A DNA stretch of 64,000 bases from Lysinibacillus sp. JNUCC-52. GTDB lineage: Bacteria > Bacillota > Bacilli > Bacillales_A > Planococcaceae. The position numbers were made by a program, and so were the translations under genes. Below, piece after piece: positions 46,002 to 53,900 of the stretch. The stretch is from assembly GCF_015999545.1 (NCBI RefSeq), contig NZ_CP065546.1, forward strand, positions 744,001 to 808,000. The letters are read 5' to 3'. Under the pieces are notes generated by a model that saw only the letters and a list, made by a program, of their open reading frames with translations, made no database searches and was not told the origin of the DNA. The stretch's first letter is position 1; every line of letters starts with the position of its first letter.

Positions 46002-46199
46002 TTGAAGCCATTATATTATCTAGCGTTTATTCCAGTCTTAGGTTTTCTTGTTGGTGTACCTTTAACGAATCGTGTTGAACCTTATGTATTAGGGCTTCCA
46101 TTTTCGATGTTTTGGATTGTTCTATGTGTCGTGCTAACTTCCTTAACTACATTTGTTATGTATAAGTTGGATCAGCATGATGAGGAGGGCGTAGAATGA
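46002..46199 (+). CDS. DUF3311 membrane protein (small partner of SSS symporter)
   Basis: 65-residue protein with two membrane helices (about 3-22 and 31-53) and an acidic tail. TTG start at 46002 follows GAGGAGG, one base after the aminotransferase stop. DUF3311 genes almost always precede a sodium:solute symporter gene, as here with a four-base overlap; a role as small subunit of the transporter is inferred. Confidence 0.9.
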   Translation: MKPLYYLAFIPVLGFLVGVPLTNRVEPYVLGLPFSMFWIVLCVVLTSLTTFVMYKLDQHDEEGVE

Positions 46200-47674
46200 A
46201 TATTTCTATTACAATTATGATTTCGTTTGTCATCGTCTGTATGTATTGGGCGATTAAAGCTGGTCGAGGTAAAAATGAGAATATGGAAGAATGGGCATTA
46301 GGTGGACGTGGCATGGGTGCCATCGTGACGTTCTTTTTATTAGCAGGTGAATTTTTTACAGCATTCTCACTAACTGGATTAGTGGGACTAGCTTATAATA
46401 GTGGCATTGCAACACTTTATATTATGACTTATATTTCAATTGGTTGCGTACTAGGCTATTTCCTATTACCTAAAATTAGACGGTACAGTAAAGAGCATAA
46501 TTTAATGTCGCAAGGTGATTTTTTTGAGAAGAAATATACGAGTCCATTTTTAGGAAAACTCATCACAGTTGTAGGTGTAGTGGCAATTGTCCCAATGATT
46601 GTAATGGCATTGAAAGGTTTAGGGCTGATTGTATCTGTTGCCTCCTACGGGGTAATATCTTCTACTACAGCAATATGGATTGGGAGCATTATTGTCGTAA
46701 TTTATACATTAATTTCAGGGCTCCACGGTTCATCCCGCGTAGCATTAATTAAGGATATTCTTACATTTGGCGTACTTTTATTTTTAGGATTGTATTTACC
46801 GTTCCATTATCATGATGGAGTTGGATCAATGATTAAAAATATTTCTGAAGTGAAGCCACAAGTGTTGTTCTTTCCAGATGCAGGTCTAAGCCTTGTTTGG
46901 TTTATCTCTACAATTATATTAATGGCATTAGGAGTGTATATTTGGCCGCATACATTTTTATCAACATATGCAGCGAAAAGTGACAAGGCACTTCGTAAAA
47001 ATACGATTTTAATGCCACTGTATTCATTAATGCAGCTATTTTCTTGCTTTATCGGATTAGCAGCAATCTTAACAATCCCAAACCTATCAGGTGCCGAAAG
47101 TGATTTGGCATTAATTCAATTAGTATTCCAAACATTTGACCCGTGGGTTGTCGGATTAATTGGAGCCGCTGGATTATTGGCATCATTAGTTCCATGTTCA
47201 GTAATGCTTATTACAATTGGTTCCATGATAACTTCTAATATTTATGTTCAATTAAAACCAAATACTTCAGCTCGTAAGCAAATGAATATTGCCCGATATT
47301 TCGCAATTATTGCTGCGATAATTAGCCTATACTTATCATTAAACTCAAGTGGTGCACTCGTATTATTACAATTAATTAGCTATAACTTTATCATACAGCT
47401 TTTCCCTGCTCTAATTTTTAGTTTATTGAAGACAAACTTTGTGACGAAGCAAGGTGCTATTGCTGGAATTGTCGTTGGTATATCCATCGCTTTAATTTCA
47501 GCAGCGACAGGCACAACAATAGCAACGTTATTCCCTAATTTACCATCATTTATTTTAGACATTAACAATGGTTTATATATGTTAATTATCAATGCAATCA
47601 TTACAATAGTGGTCAGTCTTCTCCCACAAAAAGCAGCATCTGAAAATAACAGCTTAGAACGCGGAATCATCTAA
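46196..47674 (+). CDS. Sodium:solute symporter (SSS family)
   Basis: 492-residue transporter with 13 predicted helices. Signatures: GRGKNENMEEWALGGRGMG near 22, FTAFSLTGLVGLAYNSG near 58, and a conserved GLHGSSRVALIKD near 172. ATG behind GAGGAGGG. Together with DUF3311 it should import the substrate of the aminotransferase with sodium. Closest by eye to the PanF/YidK side of the family; cargo unknown. Confidence 0.92.
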   Translation: MNISITIMISFVIVCMYWAIKAGRGKNENMEEWALGGRGMGAIVTFFLLAGEFFTAFSLTGLVGLAYNSGIATLYIMTYISIGCVLGYFLLPKIRRYSKEHNLMSQGDFFEKKYTSPFLGKLITVVGVVAIVPMIVMALKGLGLIVSVASYGVISSTTAIWIGSIIVVIYTLISGLHGSSRVALIKDILTFGVLLFLGLYLPFHYHDGVGSMIKNISEVKPQVLFFPDAGLSLVWFISTIILMALGVYIWPHTFLSTYAAKSDKALRKNTILMPLYSLMQLFSCFIGLAAILTIPNLSGAESDLALIQLVFQTFDPWVVGLIGAAGLLASLVPCSVMLITIGSMITSNIYVQLKPNTSARKQMNIARYFAIIAAIISLYLSLNSSGALVLLQLISYNFIIQLFPALIFSLLKTNFVTKQGAIAGIVVGISIALISAATGTTIATLFPNLPSFILDINNGLYMLIINAIITIVVSLLPQKAASENNSLERGII

Positions 47675-47692
47675 TTTAAAGTGTAATTTAAA

Positions 47693-47756
47693 GTGTCAGG
47701 CACTCACACAATTTCTCCCCAAAGATTTTGTTTGGTGTCAGGCACTCACACAATTT
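47693..47756. repeat. Direct repeat of GTGTCAGGCACTCACACAAT
   Basis: Two copies of a 22-base unit start at 47693 and 47735 (42-bp period) in the convergent gap after the symporter. The GTGTCAGGCAC half is the same motif as at 34774 and 35411-35464. Confidence 0.8.
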
Positions 47757-47762
47757 TTAAAC

Positions 47763-48461
47763 CTAAAGAGAACCTAAAAATTTTGTTTCAAGTTCCATTT
47801 CTGTCATTTCCGTATCGAAGTTAACTTTATAGGCCTTAGCGTTTGGTCTTGAACTCACGATATGACTGATTTCTTGGTCAACGAAATGAATGGCAACACC
47901 GTCATCAGCTGCATAACCCGGTGTAATACTATTAGTAGCAATAAGATTTTGATATGAAGGCCTTCTTTCAGATTCTCCATCGTAATGAGGACAATGACTC
48001 CCTTTTAGGAATCCTAAACATTTTAATGGCGCTAGTCCATCACCATAAGAATCTGTAACCCCTTCCTCAAACCAACAAATGGAACCCGCACTAATACCAG
48101 CCAGTACTATACCTTGTTCCCAAGCTTTTTTTAGAATAGTGTCCAATCCCCAAGCTCTCCATAAAACTAATAAATTCTTTGTATTACCACCGCCAACATA
48201 AATAATATCTTTCTCCAATAAAAAACTTTCTAGATCTCTTGAAGGTGGGTTAAATAAAGATAAGTGCGATGGCTGACAATCCTGTTTCTCAAAGAAATGA
48301 TAAAATCGAGAAATATAATTATCTGAATCCCCACTTGCTGTTGCTAGAAAACAGATCTTCGGATTTGTTTTCCCAGATTGTTGAAGAATATATCTATCCA
48401 ATAAAGGATTTTCGGGCTCCATCGAAAAGCCACCACCGCCAAGTGCAATAATTTGCTTCAT
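47763..48461 (-). CDS. Peptidase E-like (S51) protein
   Basis: 232 residues with a flavodoxin-like fold. Nucleophile Ser in AGISAGSICWFE near 128, preceded by IYVGGGNTKNLL; GDGLAPLKCLGFLKGSHCPHYD holds a further conserved His. Peptidase E cuts Asp-X dipeptides; cyanophycinase is in the same family, interesting beside the cyanophycin-synthetase-like genes 33 kb away but not linked. ATG 48461 follows AAGGA by eight bases. Confidence 0.88.
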   Translation of the reverse strand: MKQIIALGGGGFSMEPENPLLDRYILQQSGKTNPKICFLATASGDSDNYISRFYHFFEKQDCQPSHLSLFNPPSRDLESFLLEKDIIYVGGGNTKNLLVLWRAWGLDTILKKAWEQGIVLAGISAGSICWFEEGVTDSYGDGLAPLKCLGFLKGSHCPHYDGESERRPSYQNLIATNSITPGYAADDGVAIHFVDQEISHIVSSRPNAKAYKVNFDTEMTEMELETKFLGSL

Positions 48462-48689
48462 ATACTCCATCCTTTCAACTTTGTTCCTTATGGATTATAA
48501 TACCTCATATACCCATTATTTGGATGATTTTTACCATTTTCATTTTAGAAAATGTCCAATACATTTATACGAAAAATGAATGAGTTCATTATGGTCATTT
48601 CATACACTGTATACAAAACATATAAAATAGATTAAACATATGCTCTTTGGCGGGCAAAATTATTAAACTATTTTTAAGGAGCGGAGCAT

Positions 48690-49013
48690 TTGAAAAAATT
48701 CGTAATGGTAGTGACGCTTGTTAATTGTTTAATTATCTTTTCCTTTATAGGATGCTTTGGTTATATAAAATATAAACTTTACGCAATAAAAAAAGAGACT
48801 TACGAATTTTTAATAGATGATAAGAAGTATGATAAGGAACAAATATATTCAATCGACTCAAAGCTAGGTGTCGGCATCATATTTCAGGTATCTGTTGTTT
48901 TTGAAGATGAACAAAATATTGTATACGACTACGCGAAAGTCCAAGGGCAAATTAAGCAAATATACCCTAGCGAAGCTGATACTGAAGGCAATTATAAACA
49001 TAAAGCACAATAA
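48690..49013 (+). CDS. DUF3139 family membrane-anchored protein
   Basis: 107 residues: an N-terminal membrane helix (about 4-27), then an extracytoplasmic alpha/beta domain (YDKEQIYSIDSKLG, FQVSVVFEDEQNIVYDY). TTG start eight bases after AAGGAG. Matches DUF3139 in length and order; function unknown. Monocistronic. Confidence 0.8.
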   Translation: MKKFVMVVTLVNCLIIFSFIGCFGYIKYKLYAIKKETYEFLIDDKKYDKEQIYSIDSKLGVGIIFQVSVVFEDEQNIVYDYAKVQGQIKQIYPSEADTEGNYKHKAQ

Positions 49014-49154
49014 TAAAACGTAAAATAAGCACCTCGCTTTTTACATCCCGTTTGCCATCGCTTAATATCAATTGAATAACGTGGCTGTTTTCGAATTTTT
49101 GCTCTCTTATACCTCCCATTGAATAAAACAGGATACAATTCCCACATTAAGGGC
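49014..49154. other. Gene-free spacer
   Basis: No supported gene. Its right-hand continuation holds the promoter and operator-like dyad of the next gene. Confidence 0.4.
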
Positions 49155-49188
49155 TTGACTCTAAAATTGAATAATAATTATAATTCAA
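49155..49188 (+). promoter_or_regulatory. Promoter with overlapping 22-bp dyad ahead of MFS gene
   Basis: TTGACT (49155-49160), 18-base spacer, TATAAT (49179-49184). A near-perfect palindrome TTGAAT-A-ATAATTAT-A-ATTCAA (49167-49188) covers the spacer and -10, a typical MarR-type repressor position. The start codon is 150 bases downstream. Confidence 0.6.
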
Positions 49189-49334
49189 CTATTCAACAAA
49201 TGACTTGCATAGTTAAAAGAATGGCCTTGCCTCTATAACCTTCTCTCAATGAATAATAGTTTTAGAGCTGTTAAATAGTAAAATAAAATTTTCATAATTT
49301 AGTCAAATAGCTAGAAAGATGGTGTTACATACAA

Positions 49335-50597
49335 TTGAAGACTGCGAATAATTCAAACGGGCATTTTGTAAATTCTCCCGAAAAACTAAAACAAATGTAT
49401 AAAAGAGTTTTACTTGTTGTAAGTTTATCACAAGTTTTTGGAGGAGCTGGTCTTGCAGCAGGAATTACTGTAGGCGCATTATTAGCACAAGAAATGCTAG
49501 GAACAGACGCTTATGCTGGACTGCCTTCCGCGCTATTCACATTAGGTTCTGCAATTGCAGCATTTCTAGTTGGAAAGCTCTCACAACGGTACGGACGTCG
49601 TTTAGGTCTAACTATAGGTTTTATTACAGGTGGACTTGGTGCGATTGGCGTCGTCATTGCCGCTTTATTAAATAGTGTTTTCTTATTGTTCGCCTCCCTA
49701 CTTGTTTACGGTGCAGGAACAGCAACAAATTTACAGGCTCGTTATGCAGGGACAGATTTAGCAAATAAAAAACAACGAGCAAAAGCAATAAGTACGACGA
49801 TGGTTATGACAACATTCGGCGCTGTAGCAGGACCTAATTTAGTTGAAGTCATGGGGAAATTTGCACGTTCTATCGGTATTCCGTCATTAGCTGGCCCCTT
49901 TATATTATCTGCGGTAGCATTTATATTGGCAGGATTGGTTCTTTTTATTATGCTTCGGCCTGATCCTTTACTTTTAGCTAAGTCAATAGAAACCCATCAA
50001 CAGCAAGACACAGATGGAATGAGCAATCTTTCTAGTCCTCTAATGAATAAAAATGGGATTATTGTCGGTGCAGTTGTCATGGTCCTTACGCAAATAGTTA
50101 TGGTGGCCATTATGACCATGACGCCGATTCATATGCAACATCACGGACATAGTTTAAGTGCTGTAGGAATTGTAATTGGTTTTCATGTTGGAGCGATGTA
50201 TCTCCCCTCTCTCGTAACGGGCATTCTTGTAGATAAGATTGGTAGAACAACGATGAGTATCGCTGCAGGTGTTACATTACTACTTGCAGGTTTAGTCGCT
50301 GCATATGCACCAAGCGATTCGATGTTTATGCTCATATTGGCCCTTTCTTTATTAGGGCTCGGATGGAATTTTGGCTTAATTAGTGGAACTGCTCAAATTG
50401 TTGACTCTACAGAACCTTTAACACGTGCGAAAATTCAAGGAACAATTGACGTTTTTATTGCGTTAGCAGGTGCTACAGGAGGTGCTCTTTCAGGAGTGAT
50501 TGTTGCAAATTCAAGTTACGCAGTTTTATCGTTAACTGGTGGACTTTTATCGTTATTGCTAGTACCCGTGATTATCTGGTATCGAAAAGCAAGCTGA
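49335..50597 (+). CDS. MFS transporter
   Basis: 420-residue, 12-helix major facilitator. The loop 2-3 signature is GKLSQRYGRRLGLTIG near 80, with a long cytosolic loop (about 215-240) before helix 7 and DKIGRTTMSIAAG in the second half. TTG start with a weak ribosome site, so the start is uncertain by a few codons. Likely drug or metabolite efflux; the dyad over its promoter suggests ligand-induced expression. Confidence 0.88.
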   Translation: MKTANNSNGHFVNSPEKLKQMYKRVLLVVSLSQVFGGAGLAAGITVGALLAQEMLGTDAYAGLPSALFTLGSAIAAFLVGKLSQRYGRRLGLTIGFITGGLGAIGVVIAALLNSVFLLFASLLVYGAGTATNLQARYAGTDLANKKQRAKAISTTMVMTTFGAVAGPNLVEVMGKFARSIGIPSLAGPFILSAVAFILAGLVLFIMLRPDPLLLAKSIETHQQQDTDGMSNLSSPLMNKNGIIVGAVVMVLTQIVMVAIMTMTPIHMQHHGHSLSAVGIVIGFHVGAMYLPSLVTGILVDKIGRTTMSIAAGVTLLLAGLVAAYAPSDSMFMLILALSLLGLGWNFGLISGTAQIVDSTEPLTRAKIQGTIDVFIALAGATGGALSGVIVANSSYAVLSLTGGLLSLLLVPVIIWYRKAS

Positions 50598-50721
50598 AAA
50601 ATTTATATATTTAAGTAATGACCAAGTTTTCAATTAATCCTATGAAGGCTTGGTTTTTTCTGTCTAATTCATTAGCCCGCTCCTAGCATTACCAGTCTAA
50701 AACACTTGAAACAAATCATTA

Positions 50722-50750
50722 TTGAAGCAATGGATATATTATGGTACACT
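50722..50750 (+). promoter_or_regulatory. Promoter of the CDF gene and its leader
   Basis: TTGAAG, a 17-base spacer, TACACT, about 30 bases before the leader-peptide ATG. Confidence 0.6.
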
Positions 50751-50779
50751 CAGTGGACGCCTATATAGGAGTGAGTAAT

Positions 50780-50842
50780 ATGATTGAAATTTCAAATTCA
50801 CGAAAAAAACTATATTTTTTAATCAAAACCTTTGACGTATAA
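50780..50842 (+). CDS. Leader peptide (20 aa) of the CDF transporter gene
   Basis: ATG eight bases after AGGAG, encoding MIEISNSRKKLYFLIKTFDV. The last five sense codons and the stop run into the 5' arm and loop of an intrinsic terminator. A well-placed ribosome site, a tiny frame and overlap with a terminator are the hallmarks of translational attenuation control. The signal sensed is unknown. Confidence 0.6.
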   Translation: MIEISNSRKKLYFLIKTFDV

Positions 50843-50858
50843 CGAGTCAAAGGTTTTT
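50825..50858 (+). terminator. Attenuator hairpin ahead of the CDF gene
   Basis: Perfect 12-bp arms AAAACCTTTGAC and GTCAAAGGTTTT followed by T-rich sequence, 40 bases before the CDF start codon. A ribosome at the leader stop codon would cover the 5' arm and prevent the hairpin. Confidence 0.75.
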
Positions 50859-50897
50859 GTTGCTTTTAGGAAAGAATTTTAACGGAGGTATACTTTT

Positions 50898-51800
50898 ATG
50901 AGTCAAAGCACAAATTCAGATGCTTCAATAGTCGCTGGATGGATTAGTTTAATAAGTAATATCGTATTAACAATTTTAAAAATTGTAGTTGGTACGCTCT
51001 TCCATAGTCCTGTTCTTCTAGCAGATGGTTATCATAACGCGGGAGATGTGATTGCAAGCGGTGCCGCTTTAACATCAATGCGTATTTCTAAACGCCCTGC
51101 CGACGAGGATCATCCATACGGACATGGAAAGGCTGAAGTGATTAGTTCAGCTATTGTAGGAATCATTTTAATAATTGCAGCATTGTATATTGCATATGAA
51201 TCGATTACAGCATTTTTTCATGAACCAGAAAAAGCCAGTTTAATTGCCTTTTTTACTGCAATCATCTCACTTGTTTGGAAGCTCATTTTATACGTCTATA
51301 CGATTAAAATTGGCAAAAAAACAAATAGTAAAGGCTTAATTGCCACTGCATATGATCATCTTGCTGATGTGTACGCTTCAATAGCTGCGGTATTAGGTAT
51401 TGGGCTTGCGCTCGTGGGAGAACTCACTACTATTCATATCCTTACATATGGGGATCCTATTGCTGGTATTATTGTGACAATATTAGTTTTTAAACTTGCA
51501 TATGGGATGCTCTTAGAAGCGATCGACACTCTTATGGAGAAAAGTGTAAGTCGGGATACATTGGATAATTTCGCATCGTTAATTTTAACGATTCCAGAAG
51601 TAAAACGTATAGATCGTTTACGTGCGAGAGAGCACGGCCATTATGTATTGGTAGATCTTCGTGTGAGTGTACCTGGAGGCTTAACAATTCAAGAAGGTCA
51701 TGATATTATTCGTAAAATAAAGAAAACGATAATGGAAAAGCATCAGAATGTAGAAGAGGTTCTAATTCATCTAAATCCTTGGTACGAGGATGATAAATAA
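50898..51800 (+). CDS. CDF-family cation efflux protein (MneP/YeaB-like)
   Basis: 300-residue divalent-metal exporter with six helices. Metal site residues in ADGYHNAGD (helix 2) near 42 and AYDHLADVYAS (helix 5) near 155; DEDHPYGHGKAE is the conserved loop. A cytosolic C-terminal domain (about 210-300) has REHGHYVLVDLRVSVPGG and an HLNPW end. Family members export Mn, Zn or Fe against protons; B. subtilis MneP is similar by eye. Start behind GGAGG. Expression appears to pass an attenuator with a leader peptide. Confidence 0.92.
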   Translation: MSQSTNSDASIVAGWISLISNIVLTILKIVVGTLFHSPVLLADGYHNAGDVIASGAALTSMRISKRPADEDHPYGHGKAEVISSAIVGIILIIAALYIAYESITAFFHEPEKASLIAFFTAIISLVWKLILYVYTIKIGKKTNSKGLIATAYDHLADVYASIAAVLGIGLALVGELTTIHILTYGDPIAGIIVTILVFKLAYGMLLEAIDTLMEKSVSRDTLDNFASLILTIPEVKRIDRLRAREHGHYVLVDLRVSVPGGLTIQEGHDIIRKIKKTIMEKHQNVEEVLIHLNPWYEDDK

Positions 51801-51813
51801 ATGTGAAACAACA

Positions 51814-51848
51814 AAACCTCCGAACTAATCACCGTTAGTTTGGAGGTT
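51814..51848. terminator. Bidirectional terminator
   Basis: 14-bp arms AACCTCC.. and ..GGAGGTT with one mismatch between the convergent CDF (+) and CPBP (-) genes. Confidence 0.8.
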
Positions 51849-51881
51849 CTTTCATGTGCTATAACTTTTCAAAACAGTATT

Positions 51882-52580
51882 TTAACCGAAACTTGTCAGC
51901 AAAACCATCAAGCCATTTGTTATCCCATGAATCCATATTGGTGTCCAAATCGATTGCGTTCGTTCATATGCTAAAGCGAATAGGATACCACTAAAAAAGT
52001 TTACAGGCATTACGTTATATGTTGGTATATGAACAATTGTAAAAATGAGTGAGCTCAACAATATAGCACTAGTAAATCCTACACGTGTTCGTAACCAACG
52101 ATATAAAAACCCTCGATAAAAAATTTCTTCGTAAATTGGTGAAATTATAGCTGCGGAGATAAAGGCTATCAAAATCGTAAAAAACGTAACACTTTGCTGC
52201 ATTGCCTCTGTTTTGCTGTTTTCTACGGAGATACCTAGAAAACTAGTAAGCACGACAATCAGCACAGCACCCATTAATAAAATAACAGAATAAATCATAA
52301 TGACTTTCCAATCAACATTTGATTTTAGCCCTACTTCACCCCATGAAAGTTTTTTAGGGCGTAGTGCAATAAAATAAACACCCAATAGAAGGGTAATGGC
52401 TATTGTTAACCCCGTTAATGTCCCCGCATATAGTTCATTATTAAATACTTGAAAATAGAAAGGCTTAACAACAAATTTAATAACACCGATTACAAACACA
52501 AATTCAAGTAAAAGTAATAAAATAAATTCTTTCCATCCCCAATCGTCTTGCTCTTTCCAGTTTAGTTGCATTCTTTCCAT
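51882..52580 (-). CDS. CPBP-family intramembrane metalloprotease
   Basis: 232-residue protein with seven or so helices. Abi/CPBP motifs: EEIFYRGFLYRWL (the Glu-Glu and Arg), FTIVHIP (His), and a final His in PIWIHGITN. ATG 52580 lies seven bases after AGAGGG. Roles in this family range from CAAX processing to bacteriocin self-immunity. It diverges from a MerR gene with a 19-bp-spacer promoter between them, so drug or peptide induction is likely. Confidence 0.9.
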   Translation of the reverse strand: MERMQLNWKEQDDWGWKEFILLLLLEFVFVIGVIKFVVKPFYFQVFNNELYAGTLTGLTIAITLLLGVYFIALRPKKLSWGEVGLKSNVDWKVIMIYSVILLMGAVLIVVLTSFLGISVENSKTEAMQQSVTFFTILIAFISAAIISPIYEEIFYRGFLYRWLRTRVGFTSAILLSSLIFTIVHIPTYNVMPVNFFSGILFALAYERTQSIWTPIWIHGITNGLMVLLTSFG

Positions 52581-52614
52581 CCACAATCCCTCTTTCTCTA
52601 TATGTTATAATTTA

Positions 52615-52645
52615 AGTGTATTAGATGACGTTACGTCACCTGCAA
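52615..52645 (-). promoter_or_regulatory. MerR-type promoter (19-bp spacer) with dyad TGACGTTACGTCA
   Basis: On the minus strand, TTGCAG (52645-52640), a 19-base spacer, TACACT (52620-52615). The spacer holds the palindrome at 52626-52638. The overlong spacer with a central dyad is the classic target a MerR regulator untwists to activate. It drives the CPBP gene. Confidence 0.75.
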
Positions 52646-52666
52646 CCTTTTTTAGGAGGAAATTAA

Positions 52667-53392
52667 ATGAAAAGATGGACAACTGGCGAGGTATCGAAAC
52701 AACGGAATATTTCCGTTCGTACACTTCGTTATTACGATCAGATTAATCTCCTAACACCAAGCTTTAAAGATGATAATGGAAGGAGGTACTATTCAGAAGA
52801 GGATCTGTTTAAATTAGAAAAAATCATCATTTTAAAATCACTTTCATTGCCACTCGATAATATCCGAGATTTATTAGATAAGCTATCTTACAAACAAATT
52901 TTAATTTCGCATCATAATTATTTACAAGAACAACTATCCAAACTTCAAATGAGCATTTCAAATACGTCTTCCTTAATTAATATGATTGATTTGGAAGAAT
53001 CATTATCTTGGGAACATGTCACAAAACTTGTTCAAAATTCACAAAGCAACGCAAAAAAATGGATAGACTATTTTAAAGATGATGAAAAAGAATTTTTAAT
53101 AGATGTAATTCCAAACCTTAGTAATAATGATACAACGACACAACAATATATCGCGTTGCTACAACGAATTGAATGGTGTATAAAACATAATATTAAGGCA
53201 GAATCAGAAGAAGGATTTCAAATTGGTTCCAAATTAATAGAACTATCAAATGATACTTTTCATGGCGATACGGAATTGATTGAAAAGTTCTGGGAGGTTA
53301 GAAAACGTCCCGTCGAGGAAACTGGGCTATACCCGATTTCAGAAGATGTACTTGACTTTGTGGAACGTTGTATTGCTAATATAGAAGCTTGA
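52667..53392 (+). CDS. MerR-family regulator with TipAS-like ligand domain
   Basis: 241 residues. The N-terminal winged HTH (1-75) reads RWTTGEVSKQRNISVRTLRY and the usual YYSEEDLFKLEKI; a dimerisation coil covers about 75-120. The C-terminal helical half (about 130-241) resembles the antibiotic-binding TipAS domain. ATG behind AGGAGG. It should activate the divergent CPBP gene, probably on binding a drug-like ligand. Confidence 0.9.
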   Translation: MKRWTTGEVSKQRNISVRTLRYYDQINLLTPSFKDDNGRRYYSEEDLFKLEKIIILKSLSLPLDNIRDLLDKLSYKQILISHHNYLQEQLSKLQMSISNTSSLINMIDLEESLSWEHVTKLVQNSQSNAKKWIDYFKDDEKEFLIDVIPNLSNNDTTTQQYIALLQRIEWCIKHNIKAESEEGFQIGSKLIELSNDTFHGDTELIEKFWEVRKRPVEETGLYPISEDVLDFVERCIANIEA

Positions 53393-53403
53393 AATACAAC
53401 AAT

Positions 53404-53434
53404 AAAGCTATAGGAGACTCCCCCTATAGCTTTT
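53404..53434. terminator. Bidirectional terminator
   Basis: Perfect 11-bp arms AAAGCTATAGG and CCTATAGCTTT between the convergent merR and thioredoxin genes. Confidence 0.85.
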
Positions 53435-53478
53435 CAAAAAATAATGCTGATTGCAATGTTGTGATTTTCTCTCTCACA

Positions 53479-53796
53479 TTATGCTGCTAATCCATCAATA
53501 AAAGCTTCAATCTCTTGCTGTGTTTTACGATCTTTGCTAACAAATCGGCCAACTTCATTGCCTTTGTCGAAAGCTAAAAAGCTTGGAATACCAAAAACAT
53601 CTAATTCAACACATAGGTCGATGAATTGATCGCGGTCAATCTTTACAAAATTATATTGACTGTAGTTTTCTTCAATTGTAGGCATAATAGGGTCGATAAA
53701 TCGACAATCTCCACACCACTCTGCTGAAAAAACAAATATTGTACGCTCACTTTTTTTTAGTTCTTCAAATTGCTCAATTGATTGTAAATTTTCCAT
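53479..53796 (-). CDS. Thioredoxin-like protein (CGDC active site)
   Basis: 105-residue single thioredoxin fold with active site SAEWCGDCRFIDP near 30 and the cis-Pro loop GIPSFLAF near 73. The CGDC motif instead of CGPC marks the YtpP/YdfQ-like group found in Firmicutes that manage low-molecular-weight thiols or bacilliredoxin pathways; exact partner unknown. ATG behind AAAGGAG. Separate from the paiAB operon upstream by about 100 bases. Confidence 0.9.
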   Translation of the reverse strand: MENLQSIEQFEELKKSERTIFVFSAEWCGDCRFIDPIMPTIEENYSQYNFVKIDRDQFIDLCVELDVFGIPSFLAFDKGNEVGRFVSKDRKTQQEIEAFIDGLAA

Positions 53797-53900
53797 GTAA
53801 AAATCTCCTTTATAACTGCTGTTTTTCTAATAATAGCATATTTCCATCAAAGGGTATTTCTAAAACAATCCAAGAAGCAGATGAACAAAGGAGTCTATAT

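Noticed and set aside
52615..52645. Insertion-sequence end at the TGACGTTACGTCA palindrome
   Set aside because: There is no partner inverted repeat or transposase; the 19-bp promoter spacing explains the palindrome.
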